Shown piece after piece: positions 8,005-16,737 of a stretch of 64,000 nt of DNA (position 1 is the stretch's first letter; every line of letters begins with the position of its first letter). Origin of the DNA: Streptomyces sp. NRRL F-525. GTDB taxonomy: Bacteria; Actinomycetota; Actinomycetes; Streptomycetales; Streptomycetaceae. The notes below the pieces were generated by a model. It saw nothing but the letters and a program-made list of their open reading frames with translations, made no database searches and had not been told where the DNA came from. Location of the stretch: assembly GCF_000716605.1 (NCBI RefSeq), contig NZ_JNXE01000009.1:62001-126000 (forward strand), given 5' to 3'. The translations under genes and the position numbers were made by a program.

Positions 8005-8034
8005 CTCCGTTACCGCTACCGCCCCTTGAGCCTC

Positions 8035-8301
8035 CTACCGCTCCCGCCCCTTGGGCCGCCGCAGCCCCGCCGCCGTCAGCAGCCGCACCACCTCCCGGCT
8101 CCTGACCTCCACCGCCCCGGCGGCCACCGCGTCGGCGTAACGATGCGACGGGATGTCGTAGTGATCGCGCTCGAAGGCCCGGCGCGGTACGCCCAACTCG
8201 GCGGCGAACAGGTGGAGTTCGTCGTACGAGACATCGCTGACGAGGTGGGACCACAGGCGGCCGTGTCCCGGCCAGGTCGGCGGGTCGATGTAGACGGTCA
8301 C
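8035..8301 (-). CDS. DUF4031 domain protein
   Basis: 88 residues, starting VTVYIDPPTWPGHGRLWSH and continuing with HRYADAV-type helices, which matches the DUF4031 family, small proteins of unknown role. The GTG start overlaps the TGA of the preceding gene (GTGA), so it is translationally coupled to it. The conserved Asp/His residues near the N-terminus (D6, H13, H19, D23) hint at a metal-binding or nuclease-like active site but that is not demonstrated. Confidence 0.85.
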   Translation of the reverse strand: MTVYIDPPTWPGHGRLWSHLVSDVSYDELHLFAAELGVPRRAFERDHYDIPSHRYADAVAAGAVEVRSREVVRLLTAAGLRRPKGRER

Positions 8302-8705
8302 AGGGAGCCCAGGTTCCCCACGGCCGCGACCTTCACGCCCGCCTGGTGGCAGACCCAGTGCGGGTCGGGTCCGAGCTCCGGTTCGACCTCCAGGGCGTGC
8401 GGGTCGCCGGACGCGCAGACCGGGCAGAGCGGCCAGCGTCCGTACGCCTCCAGCAGCGCGTCCTGCACGTCCTGCGCGACCAGCCCGGCGACGTACTCGA
8501 CGCCCTCCGGCCACTGCTCCACCCACCATCGGCGCTCCACGACGGACTCCTCCACCATGGACACCACGTCCGCCGCGACGACCTCGCGCGCGGCCAGATC
8601 GGCCAGTACGAGGGCACGGGCGGCGTGCAGCGCCTGCTCCAGGGGGCTTATGGGGACGGGCTCGGCGATGGGGTCGTCGTCGGGGGTGCTGTCGGATGAT
8701 GCCAT
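8298..8705 (-). CDS. Conserved hypothetical protein with a zinc-ribbon-like Cys pair
   Basis: 135 residues starting MASSDSTPDDDP. An acidic N-terminus is followed by helices and, in the C-terminal third, a CPVCASGDPHALEV segment and later WVCHQAGV, a CxxC plus C/H arrangement that could bind zinc. It is the first gene of a two-gene unit with the DUF4031 gene (4-base overlap) and is divergent from the RpiR regulator, 55 bases away. I do not recognise a named family. Confidence 0.75.
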   Translation of the reverse strand: MASSDSTPDDDPIAEPVPISPLEQALHAARALVLADLAAREVVAADVVSMVEESVVERRWWVEQWPEGVEYVAGLVAQDVQDALLEAYGRWPLCPVCASGDPHALEVEPELGPDPHWVCHQAGVKVAAVGNLGSL

Positions 8706-8760
8706 GCACCCATTGTGCGCACCCTTGACCCGACCACCGCCGCGAAAATATCTTTCAGAG

Positions 8761-9672
8761 GTGACCCAGGAAGTGAAGGAAATTTTCGGAAGCGCCTCCG
8801 GGAGTACGCCACCCGCCGCACTGGCCGCCAAGGTGCGCACCCTCGCCCCCTCCATGACGCGCTCCATGCAGCGCGTCGCCGAGACCGTCGCCGCCGACCC
8901 GGCCGGCTGCGCGGCCCTCACGGTCACCGGCCTCGCCGAACTCACCGGCACCAGCGAGGCCACGGTCGTCCGCACCGCCCGCATCCTCGGCTACCCCGGC
9001 TACCGCGACCTGCGCCTCGCCCTCGCCGGGCTCGCGGCCCAGCAGCAGTCCGGCCGCGCGCCCGCCCTCACCACCGACATCGCCGTCGACGACCCGATCG
9101 CCGACGTGGTCGCGAAACTCGCCTACGACGAGCAGCAGACCCTCGCGGACACGGCGGCCGGTCTCGACACCGTCCAGCTCGGCGCGGCCGTCACCGCGCT
9201 CGCGTCCGCCCGCCGTACGGACATCTACGGCGTCGGGGCGTCCGGCCTCGTCGCCCAGGACCTCACCCAGAAGCTGCTCCGGATAGGCCTCATAGCCCAC
9301 GCCCACAGCGACCCGCACCTCGCCGTCACGAACGCCGTGCAGTTGAAGGCGGGGGATGTGGCGATAGCGATCACCCACTCCGGCTCCACCGGCGACGTCA
9401 TCGAGCCGTTGCGGGTGGCCTTCGAGCATGGGGCTACGACCGTTGCGATCACCGGGCGGCCGGACGGGGCGGTCACGCAGTACGCCGATCACATACTCAC
9501 GACGTCCACGGCTCGGGAGAGCGAGCTTCGGCCCGCGGCGATGTCGTCCCGGACGAGTCAGTTGCTGGTGGTGGACTGTCTGTTCATCGGGGTGGCGCAA
9601 CGGACGTATGAACAGGCTGCGCCCGCGTTGTCGGCGTCTTATGAGGCGCTGGCGCATCGGCATAGGCGCTGA
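8761..9672 (+). CDS. RpiR/MurR-family transcriptional regulator (HTH plus SIS domain)
   Basis: 303 residues from the GTG at 8761. An N-terminal RpiR helix-turn-helix (about 20-95, with VTGLAELTGTSEATVVRTAR) precedes a SIS sugar-phosphate-binding domain (about 130-280) containing IYGVGASGLVAQDLTQKLLR and the AITHSGSTGDVIEPL loop that holds the phosphosugar. Such regulators sense amino-sugar phosphates. Directly downstream are murQ and a PTS IIBC gene, so it most likely controls MurNAc-6-phosphate use, the MurR role. Confidence 0.9.
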   Translation: MTQEVKEIFGSASGSTPPAALAAKVRTLAPSMTRSMQRVAETVAADPAGCAALTVTGLAELTGTSEATVVRTARILGYPGYRDLRLALAGLAAQQQSGRAPALTTDIAVDDPIADVVAKLAYDEQQTLADTAAGLDTVQLGAAVTALASARRTDIYGVGASGLVAQDLTQKLLRIGLIAHAHSDPHLAVTNAVQLKAGDVAIAITHSGSTGDVIEPLRVAFEHGATTVAITGRPDGAVTQYADHILTTSTARESELRPAAMSSRTSQLLVVDCLFIGVAQRTYEQAAPALSASYEALAHRHRR

Positions 9673-9703
9673 CGGTTTCGTGGTCGTCCGCGGGCCCGGT
9701 GGG

Positions 9704-9786
9704 GGTTGGTCGCGCAGTTCCCCGCGCCCCTAAAAGCCAACCTGAACGCCAGCTCCCCAGGGGCGCGGGGAACTGCGCGACCAGCC
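9704..9786. repeat. Head-to-head pair of the 28-bp dispersed repeat
   Basis: One copy of the element (GGTTGGTCGCGCAGTTCCCC, then GCGCCCCT) lies at 9704-9731 and its inverted copy at 9759-9786, giving arms of about 28 bases around a 27-base loop. In RNA this would be a very strong hairpin between the RpiR-type regulator gene and murQ. No U-tract follows, so it may be an attenuating or stabilising structure rather than a classical terminator. Confidence 0.85.
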
Positions 9787-9831
9787 CCCACCGGCCGGCA
9801 GACAAGAACGAACGGAAAGAGCCGCTTCTCA

Positions 9832-10767
9832 ATGACCTCGACGTCCAACCCCCGTGATCTCCGCGCCGAGTTGGAGACACTCACCACCGAAGCCTTCCGC
9901 CCGGAACTCGCCGGTATCGACCAACTCCCCACCCTCGACATCGCCCGCCTGATGAACACCGAGGACGCCACGGTCGCCGCCGCCGTAGCCCACCGCCTCC
10001 CCGAGATCTCCGCCGCGATCGACGCCGTAGCCGACCGGATGGGACGCGGCGGCCGGCTCATCTACATGGGCGCGGGAACCGCCGGACGGCTCGGCGTGCT
10101 GGACGCGTCCGAGTGCCCGCCGACCTTCAACACCGATCCAAACCAGGTGGTCGGCCTGATCGCCGGCGGCCCGGACGCCCTCGTCACGTCCATCGAAGGC
10201 GCCGAGGACTCAAGGGAGTTGGCGCAGGCGGACCTCGACGCGCTCGCGCTCACCCCCGACGACACGGTGGTCGGCATCTCCGCCTCCGGCCGCACCCCGT
10301 ACGCGATCGCAGCCGTAGAACACGCCCGCGACAAGGGCGCCTTGACCATCGGCCTGTCCTGCAACGAGCACAGCGCGCTCGCCGCAGCCGCAGAGCACGG
10401 CATCGAGGTCGTCGTAGGCCCCGAACTCCTCACCGGATCAACGAGGTTGAAGGCGGGAACGGCGCAGAAACTCGTGCTGAACATGCTGTCGACGATCACG
10501 ATGATCCGGCTGGGGAAGACCTACGGGAACCTGATGGTCGACGTACGGGCGTCGAACGAGAAGCTGCGCGCCCGCTCCCGGCGGATCGTCGCGCTGGCGA
10601 CCGGCGCGGACGACGCGGAGATCGAGCAGGCCCTCGCCGCCACCGACGGCGAGGTGAAGAACGCGATCCTCGTGGTCCTCGCCGGGGTCGACGGCCCGAC
10701 GGCCGCCCGCCTTCTGGAGGAGTCCGGGGGCCGACTGCGCGCGGCGCTGACCGCGGCGGCCGACTGA
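9832..10767 (+). CDS. murQ: N-acetylmuramic acid 6-phosphate etherase
   Basis: 311 residues from ATG 9832, with GGAAAGAG about 10 bases upstream. MurQ cleaves the lactyl ether of MurNAc-6-P to give GlcNAc-6-P and D-lactate in cell-wall sugar recycling. The SIS-fold signatures are intact: YMGAGTAGRLGVLDASECPP near residue 76, VGISASGRTPYAIAA near 145, and KAGTAQKLVLNMLSTITMIR in the middle. The product GlcNAc-6-P would feed NagA, encoded 23 kb further on. It sits between the RpiR regulator and the PTS gene; the 16-base gap to the PTS gene suggests co-transcription. Confidence 0.95.
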   Translation: MTSTSNPRDLRAELETLTTEAFRPELAGIDQLPTLDIARLMNTEDATVAAAVAHRLPEISAAIDAVADRMGRGGRLIYMGAGTAGRLGVLDASECPPTFNTDPNQVVGLIAGGPDALVTSIEGAEDSRELAQADLDALALTPDDTVVGISASGRTPYAIAAVEHARDKGALTIGLSCNEHSALAAAAEHGIEVVVGPELLTGSTRLKAGTAQKLVLNMLSTITMIRLGKTYGNLMVDVRASNEKLRARSRRIVALATGADDAEIEQALAATDGEVKNAILVVLAGVDGPTAARLLEESGGRLRAALTAAAD

Positions 10768-10783
10768 CCAGCACGCTCAGGGG

Positions 10784-12196
10784 GTGGATACTCCGTACGA
10801 CACCGCCGCCGCCCTCCTCCCCCTCGTCGGCGGCCCCGCGAACGTCACCTCCGTCGCCCACTGCATGACCCGCCTCCGGCTCGGCCTGGCCGACCGTTCG
10901 CTGGTGGACGAGGAGGCTCTGCGGGCGCTGCCCGGCGTGCTCGGGGTCGTGGACGACGACACGTACCAGATCGTGCTGGGGCCGGGGGTGGTGGCACGGG
11001 TGACCCCGGAGTTCGAGAAGCTGGTGAGCGGTGCCGCGGGCGAACTGGCCGCGCGCGGCGCCGAGTTGAAGGCGGGACAGCGGGCCCGCAACGCCACCCC
11101 CGGCAAGCTGCTCCTCCGCCGGGTCGCCAACATCTTCGTCCCCCTCATCCCCGCCCTCGTCGGCTGCGGAGTGCTGGCGGGCCTCAACGGGCTGCTGATC
11201 AACATGGGCTGGCTCCCGGGACTCACGGGTACCCTCGCCGTCATCCCCTCCGCGTTTCTAACCCTCCTCGCGGTCTTCGTCGGTTACAACACGGCACAGG
11301 AGTTCGGTGGGACACCGGTGCTGGGCGGGGCGGTGGCGGCGGTCGTCGTCTACCCCGGGGTCGCGAAGGTCACGGCCTTCGGCGTCGCCCTCTCCCCCGG
11401 CCAGGGCGGAGTACTCGGCGCACTAGCCGCCGCACTCCTCGGCACGTACGTCGAGAAGTGGTGCCGCACCTGGGTCCCCGCAACCCTCGACGTCCTGGTC
11501 ACCCCCACCCTGACGGTCCTGACCGCGGGCCTCGCGACGCTCTACGGCCTCATGTACGCGGCCGGTGAGATCTCCACGGCGATCGGCACGGCAGCGAACT
11601 GGCTCCTGTCCACCACCGGCCCCTTCGCGGGCCTGATCCTCGGCGGCCTCTTCCTCCCCCTGGTGATGCTCGGCCTGCACCAGGCCCTCATCCCCATCCA
11701 CACCACCCTCATCCAACAGCAGGGCTACACCGTCCTGTTGCCCCTCCTGGCGATGGCGGGCGCGGGCCAGGTCGGCGCGGCGGTGGCGGTGTACTTCCGT
11801 ATGCACCACGACACTTCACTCCGTACGACCATCAAGTCGGCGCTCCCCGCAGGCCTGTTGGGCGTCGGCGAACCCCTCATCTACGGCGTCTCGCTCCCCC
11901 TCGGCCGCCCGTTCCTGACCGCCTGCGCGGGCGGGGCGGCGGGCGGCGCGTTCGTCGGATTCTTCGCGATGCTGGGCGACAAGGTGGGGGCGACGGCGAT
12001 CGGACCGTCGGGATGGGCACTGTTCCCCTTGCTGGCAGGGAACCGGGGGCTGGGGACGACGGCGGCGATCTACGGCGGCGGCCTGCTCACCGGCTACCTG
12101 GTCGGCTTCCTGGCGACGTACGCCTTCGGCTTCCCCCACCGGGACCAAGTCGCCCGGAACAGCCGCGAGTTGGTCACAGATCCATCGCCCGGCTGA
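10784..12196 (+). CDS. PTS permease, EIIBC of the glucose/sucrose/MurNAc type
   Basis: 470 residues with B then C domain order. The EIIB phosphorylation Cys is C27 in VAHCMTRLRLGL; the EIIC domain (about 105-460) has some ten hydrophobic segments and the conserved GxGEPLIYG-like motif GVGEPLIYGVSLP. This imports and phosphorylates a sugar using HPr/EIIA supplied elsewhere; no EIIA domain is present. Position directly after murQ suggests MurNAc (a MurP role), though sucrose/trehalose-type specificity cannot be excluded from sequence alone. GTG start; the 3' end overlaps the convergent acyl-CoA dehydrogenase gene by 23 bases. Confidence 0.88.
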   Translation: MDTPYDTAAALLPLVGGPANVTSVAHCMTRLRLGLADRSLVDEEALRALPGVLGVVDDDTYQIVLGPGVVARVTPEFEKLVSGAAGELAARGAELKAGQRARNATPGKLLLRRVANIFVPLIPALVGCGVLAGLNGLLINMGWLPGLTGTLAVIPSAFLTLLAVFVGYNTAQEFGGTPVLGGAVAAVVVYPGVAKVTAFGVALSPGQGGVLGALAAALLGTYVEKWCRTWVPATLDVLVTPTLTVLTAGLATLYGLMYAAGEISTAIGTAANWLLSTTGPFAGLILGGLFLPLVMLGLHQALIPIHTTLIQQQGYTVLLPLLAMAGAGQVGAAVAVYFRMHHDTSLRTTIKSALPAGLLGVGEPLIYGVSLPLGRPFLTACAGGAAGGAFVGFFAMLGDKVGATAIGPSGWALFPLLAGNRGLGTTAAIYGGGLLTGYLVGFLATYAFGFPHRDQVARNSRELVTDPSPG

Positions 12197-13316
12197 TGAT
12201 CTCCTTCATGATCTCGGACGTCCCGCCGTAGATCCGCTGGACGCGGGCGTCGGCGTACCGGCGGCAGATCACGGACTCCCACAGGTAGCCGTATCCGCCG
12301 AACATCTGCAGGCAGTCGTCGACGACCCGGCCCTGGAGTTCGGTGGTGACGAGCTTCGCCTCGGCGGCCTCGTCGGCGGTGAGGGTGCCCCGGTTGTACG
12401 CGAGGACGCAGGCGTCGACGAAGGCCTGGGCGGAGGTGATCCCGGCCCGCATCTCGGCCAGCCGGAAGCGGGTGTCCTGGAATCGCGCCAACGGCCGCCC
12501 GAACGCGGTGCGTTGCTTGGTGTAGGCGACCGTCTCCCGCAGCGCGGCCCCGGCATGGGCCACCGCACCCATGGCGACGACCAGCCGTTCCAGAGCGAAC
12601 TGCCGCATCAGCAGGGCGAATCCCTGCTCCGGATCGCCGAGCACGTCGGCGTCCGGGACGTGGACGTCGTCGAAGAACAGCTCGGCGGTGTCCGAGGTCC
12701 GCAGGCCGAGCTTCTCCAGCTTGCGGCCCCGCGTGAAACCAGGGGCGCCCGCGGTCACGAGGAACAGGCCGATCGCATGGCCCTCGCCGGTGCGGGCCGC
12801 GACGATGACGAGGTCGGCGTTGACACCGCTGGAGATGAACGTCTTGGCCCCGTTGAGCAGCCAGCCGTCCCCACCCGGGGCCCGTACCGCGTGGGTACGG
12901 ATGGCGGCCACGTCCGAACCGGTCCCGGGCTCGGTGATCGCGATGGCGACCAGCGTCTCGCCGGAGACCGCCCGGGTGAGGTACCGGGTCTTCTGGTCGT
13001 CGGTGCCGAACTCGGCCAGATACGGGGCGACGATGCCGGAGTGCAGCGGAACCGCGAAGCCGGACTCGGCGGCGTCGGCCAGTTCCTCGATCGCGATCTG
13101 CTCGTACCGCAGATCGGCCAGGCCCAGACCGCCGTAGGCGGGATCGGCCCACGGGCAGAGCAGGTTCCGCGCGCCCGCGAGCCGCCAGACGTCCTTTCCT
13201 ACGATCCCCTCGCGCTCCCACCCGTCCTGCCTCGGCACGATCTCGTGCTCGACGAAGCCGCGCCAGGCCGTCCGGTACGCCTCATGGGCCTCGTCGAAAT
13301 ATCCGTTTCTGATCAC
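12174..13316 (-). CDS. Acyl-CoA dehydrogenase
   Basis: 380 residues from a GTG preceded by TACCGT-N6 (leaderless shape). It has all parts of the family: an N-terminal helical domain, the flavin/substrate segment AIAITEPGTGSDVAAIRTHA, the middle beta domain and the C-terminal helical domain with MFGGYGYLWESVICRRYADA and the closing RIYGGTSEIMKEIISRAM. The family oxidises acyl-CoA to 2-enoyl-CoA with FAD and an electron-transfer flavoprotein. The usual position of the catalytic base follows YGGT.E in this subgroup, and that Glu is present. Divergent from an AraC-type regulator 88 bases away. Confidence 0.93.
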   Translation of the reverse strand: MIRNGYFDEAHEAYRTAWRGFVEHEIVPRQDGWEREGIVGKDVWRLAGARNLLCPWADPAYGGLGLADLRYEQIAIEELADAAESGFAVPLHSGIVAPYLAEFGTDDQKTRYLTRAVSGETLVAIAITEPGTGSDVAAIRTHAVRAPGGDGWLLNGAKTFISSGVNADLVIVAARTGEGHAIGLFLVTAGAPGFTRGRKLEKLGLRTSDTAELFFDDVHVPDADVLGDPEQGFALLMRQFALERLVVAMGAVAHAGAALRETVAYTKQRTAFGRPLARFQDTRFRLAEMRAGITSAQAFVDACVLAYNRGTLTADEAAEAKLVTTELQGRVVDDCLQMFGGYGYLWESVICRRYADARVQRIYGGTSEIMKEIISRAMDL

Positions 13317-13404
13317 GCCCCGACGGTAGGCGCGCGGCACGCCGGGCCGTCATGACCGCAGCGCTCACCGCCGTTGACCTCCGTGTCCCGTACGATCGGC
13401 GGCC

Positions 13405-14451
13405 ATGCCCGCACCTCTGGAGAGCGACGCGTACGGCGCGCCCACCCGCTCGGTCGCCATCCACCACGTACGGGCCGCGCTGCGCGGAGCCGAGCGGCAC
13501 GGCCTGGACATCACCGCGCTCCTCGAACGGGCCGCCGTACCACCGGAGTTGCTGGAGGTCCCGCTCGCCCGGGTGTCACCGCGGCAGTTCGCCCGCCTCA
13601 CGCAGGCCGTCTGGCAGGCACTCGACGACGAGTTCCAGGGCCTCGGTCCGCACCCCCTCAAGGTGGGCACCTTCGCGATGATGTGCCACGCGGTGGTGCA
13701 CTGCAGCCCCGACCTACGGACCGCGATCAACCGCGGCAGCACCTTCTACGGCCTCTTCCCCGGCGGCCCCCGCTTCCAACTGGAGGAGGGGCCAGGCGAG
13801 TTGGAACAGCAGGCGGCGCTCGTCTTCGACCTCACCGGCTTCGACGACCCCGACCACTACCTCGCCGAGTCCGCCACCGTCGTGGCCCACCGCTTCGCCG
13901 GCTGGCTGATCCGCCGCCGGATCACCCTCACCCGGGTCGAGTTCGGCCACCCGGCCCCACCCCACGCGCTCGAGTACGACCTCCTCTACGGCGCCCCGTG
14001 CACCTTCCGGGCCCCGCGCACCGCCCTCGTCTTCGACCGCGCCCTGCTCGAACTCCCCGTACTCCAGGACGAATTGGGACTTCAGGCCTTCCTCCGCCGC
14101 GCCCCCGGCGACGTACTCGCCCGCCTGGACTACGGCAGCACCGCCGCCGCCCAGGTCCGCCGACTGCTCGGGCAGTCGCTGCCGGACCGGATGCCGGACC
14201 CCGAGGACATCGCGGTCCGGCTGGCCGTGAGCGCGCAGACGCTGCGGCGGCGGCTGGCGGCGGAGGGGACCTCGTTCCAGCGGATCCGCGATCAGCTGCG
14301 GCGCGATGTGGCCATCGCGGCGCTGGCCACGGGCACGGTCTCCATCGAGGACATCTCGCGGCGGCTGGGCTTCTCCGAGCCGAGCGCCTTCCACCGCGCG
14401 TTCAAACGCTGGACGGGTTCCGCGCCCCGCTCCTACCAGCCCGGCGACTGA
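13405..14451 (+). CDS. AraC-family regulator with an arabinose-binding-like N-terminal domain
   Basis: 348 residues. The N-terminal ~200 residues resemble the regulator sensing domain of the OruR/ArgR-like AraC group (RAALRGAERHGLDITALLER, then QFARLTQAVWQAL). The C-terminal ~100 residues form the double HTH, with LAVSAQTLRRRLAAEGTSF and ISRRLGFSEPSAFHRAFKRW. Upstream TACGAT stands 8 bases from the ATG. It is divergent from the acyl-CoA dehydrogenase gene, the likely target, which would suggest control of a fatty-acid or small organic acid pathway. Confidence 0.9.
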   Translation: MPAPLESDAYGAPTRSVAIHHVRAALRGAERHGLDITALLERAAVPPELLEVPLARVSPRQFARLTQAVWQALDDEFQGLGPHPLKVGTFAMMCHAVVHCSPDLRTAINRGSTFYGLFPGGPRFQLEEGPGELEQQAALVFDLTGFDDPDHYLAESATVVAHRFAGWLIRRRITLTRVEFGHPAPPHALEYDLLYGAPCTFRAPRTALVFDRALLELPVLQDELGLQAFLRRAPGDVLARLDYGSTAAAQVRRLLGQSLPDRMPDPEDIAVRLAVSAQTLRRRLAAEGTSFQRIRDQLRRDVAIAALATGTVSIEDISRRLGFSEPSAFHRAFKRWTGSAPRSYQPGD

Positions 14452-14539
14452 GCGACCCCCCTTCCACGAACGCCCGGGTCAAGGACCTTGAGCGGCACGG
14501 TCACGGCAACCGCCCACCCCCACCCCCTACCGTCCCGGT

Positions 14540-15445
14540 ATGACAGTGGTGGAAGAAGCAGGGCTCGGCCGCGTGGGCATCTGGACCGCGAGCCTGGACG
14601 CCGTGGCCCCGGCGGCGGGCGGGGAGATCGCGGCCGAGCTGGAGGAACAGGGCTGGGGCACCCTGTGGTTCGGCGAGGCGTACGGCCGGGAGGCGTTCAG
14701 CCAGGCGGGGCCGCTGCTCGCCGCGACCTCCCGCATGCGCGTGGCGACCGGCATCGCGAACATCTGGGCGCGGGACGCGGTCGCGGCCAACGCGGCCTCC
14801 CGGACGCTGTCTTCGGCGTACGGCGGCCGGTTCGTGCTCGGACTCGGGGTCAGCCACCGGCCGTTGGTGGAGCGGGTGCGCGGCGGCAGCTACGGCAAGC
14901 CGGTCGCCGCGATGCGCGAGTACCTGACGGCGATGGCGGGCGCGACCTTCTACGCCGCCGAGGCCGACGCACCCCGCCCGCCCGTCCTGATCGCGGCGCT
15001 CGGCCCCCGGATGCTGGAGACGGCCCGCGAACTCGCCGACGGCAGCCACCCCTACCTGGTGACACCGGCCCAGACCGCCGAGGTACGGGCAGCCCTCGGC
15101 CCGGACAAGATCGTGGCCGTAGAGATGGGCGCCGTACTCACGAAGGACCGCGAGACCGCGCTGCGCCGGGCCCACGCCCACCTGGACATCTACACCGGCC
15201 TGCCCAACTACCGCAACAACTGGCTGCGGGCCGGCTTCGACGAGACGGACCTGGTCCGCGGCGGCTCCGACCGGCTGGCCGAGGCGCTGGTCGCGTGGGG
15301 CGACGAGACGGCGATCCTCGCCCGGGTGCGCGAGCATCTCGCCGCGGGCGCCGACCATGTCTGCGTGCAGGCCCTGATGGAGTCCCCGTTCGAGGTGCCG
15401 ACGGAGCCGTGGCGAGAGCTGGCACCCGCGCTCGTGGGCGCATAG
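14540..15445 (+). CDS. LLM-class F420-dependent oxidoreductase
   Basis: 301 residues of TIM-barrel luciferase-like fold. Recognisable segments are WGTLWFGEAYGREAF near residue 40, VATGIANIWARDAV near 70, GGRFVLGLGVSHRPLVE near 95 and PVLIAALGPRMLETARELADG near 155. Most actinobacterial members use coenzyme F420; the substrate cannot be deduced. TACCGT stands 6 bases before the ATG, so it is probably leaderless. It converges on the methyltransferase gene with an 83-base gap in which I see no clear terminator. Confidence 0.9.
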   Translation: MTVVEEAGLGRVGIWTASLDAVAPAAGGEIAAELEEQGWGTLWFGEAYGREAFSQAGPLLAATSRMRVATGIANIWARDAVAANAASRTLSSAYGGRFVLGLGVSHRPLVERVRGGSYGKPVAAMREYLTAMAGATFYAAEADAPRPPVLIAALGPRMLETARELADGSHPYLVTPAQTAEVRAALGPDKIVAVEMGAVLTKDRETALRRAHAHLDIYTGLPNYRNNWLRAGFDETDLVRGGSDRLAEALVAWGDETAILARVREHLAAGADHVCVQALMESPFEVPTEPWRELAPALVGA

Positions 15446-15528
15446 CGATGGCACCCCGCCGGGCCCACCAGCGCCTGGAGCGGCTGCCGTTGACCTTCTC
15501 GACGAGGTGGCGCATCGGGTGGACGGAA

Positions 15529-16206
15529 TCATGCCAGGGGCGCCCGCCACACCAGCGTGTACCGCCAGAACAGCCACCGCCGCGGCCGGACCCGAGGCAG
15601 GACCCGGATCGCCTCGCGGCGGACCTCGGCGAAGGTCATCGCCGGAGGCCGGGTCACGGCGGTCATGGCGACCGGCCGGGACTCCGCCCTACGACCCCGG
15701 TTCTTCAGCCAGCCCATGGCGAGGTTCAGGGGGATCGAGAGGGCGGCCAGGAAATGGTCGACGAGATCCTCCTCGCGGGCACAGCCGACGACCACCAGGG
15801 TTCCGCCCGGGGCGAGTTGGTCCCGGAAACGGGTCAGCGTCTCGGTGAACGGGAGGTGGTGGAGGGCGGCGACGCAGGTGATGACGTCGTAGGGGCCGAC
15901 GGGGATTCCGGCCCGGGCGTCGACGACGGTGAAGACCGCGGGGGCGCCGGAGACACCGGGTGGTGTCAACTCCCTTGCCCGGGCGATGATTTGCGGGTCG
16001 GAGTCGATGCCCTCCACGCGGCCCGTCGCCCTCGCGGCAAGCAGCCGCACCAGGTCACCACTTCCACAACCCACGTCCAGGGCTCGCCCGAACCTGCGGG
16101 GCAACTGCCGTAGCAGCCAAGGGTGGTAGTGGGCGTTGTGGCTCCAGGGGTGGGCCGAGTTGAAGGACTCCAGGGCCCGGAGGAGGCGGGGCGGGATCAG
16201 GGGCAT
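15529..16206 (-). CDS. Class I SAM-dependent methyltransferase
   Basis: 225 residues. Motif I is ALDVGCGSGDLVRLLA (about 42-57), followed by EGIDSDPQII as the SAM-ribose acidic loop, and motif IV-V region DVITCVAALHHLPF and LAPGGTLVVVG. The C-terminal part is basic and contains WRYTLVWRAPLA. This is the Methyltransf_11/25 group with small-molecule substrates, not further definable. It stands alone between the LLM gene and a small hypothetical gene. Confidence 0.88.
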   Translation of the reverse strand: MPLIPPRLLRALESFNSAHPWSHNAHYHPWLLRQLPRRFGRALDVGCGSGDLVRLLAARATGRVEGIDSDPQIIARARELTPPGVSGAPAVFTVVDARAGIPVGPYDVITCVAALHHLPFTETLTRFRDQLAPGGTLVVVGCAREEDLVDHFLAALSIPLNLAMGWLKNRGRRAESRPVAMTAVTRPPAMTFAEVRREAIRVLPRVRPRRWLFWRYTLVWRAPLA

Positions 16207-16232
16207 GGGGGCAGTCGATCACGGCGGGCGGC

Positions 16233-16625
16233 TCAGGGTAGGCGGGCTTCGCGGTTCCGCTCCCGGACCCTTGCCCGTAGTACCTCCTCCTGCCCGGCGG
16301 GGCCCGTCGACTCCGGTGGGCAGTCCCACTCCCGGCCGCCGGCGACCGGCCTCAACTGCACGTTGCCGCCCACGTGTCCCATCACCTCGCCGACCCGCCC
16401 GTCCCGTACGTCCACGGCGTACGCCCCGACCGGGGGCCGTTCGCCGCGCAGTACGGAGGCCAGCTTCTCGGCGGTACGGACGTTGCAGCGCCCCAGCATG
16501 ACCAGCGCGAACTTCTCGTCGCTCGCACCCGTCACCGGGTCCACGCACAGGGACGGCAGGACGACACCGACACCGGTGAGCGCGTCCCGGAGCGAAGCGA
16601 CGATTTCTTCCGTCGACCGCAGCAT
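16233..16625 (-). CDS. Small conserved Streptomyces protein of unknown function
   Basis: 130 residues with a strong Shine-Dalgarno (GGAGGTG, 5 bases from ATG). The first ~60 residues are unfamiliar; the segment RVGEVMGHVGGNVQLRPVAG followed by GREWDCPPE resembles a short motif I remember from many uncharacterised Streptomyces proteins that sit beside XRE/DUF397 modules, as this one does. It is divergent from the XRE regulator, sharing a 112-base intergenic region. Confidence 0.7.
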   Translation of the reverse strand: MLRSTEEIVASLRDALTGVGVVLPSLCVDPVTGASDEKFALVMLGRCNVRTAEKLASVLRGERPPVGAYAVDVRDGRVGEVMGHVGGNVQLRPVAGGREWDCPPESTGPAGQEEVLRARVRERNREARLP

Positions 16626-16737
16626 TCCTACACCTCCACACAGAGTTTACTGTTCGCAACACAGCGTGGCGGCAACGTGTCTAACCTGGCCATACGGGGA
16701 GTCCCAACAAATTCCGGTGTTAGGACAGGGAGTTGCT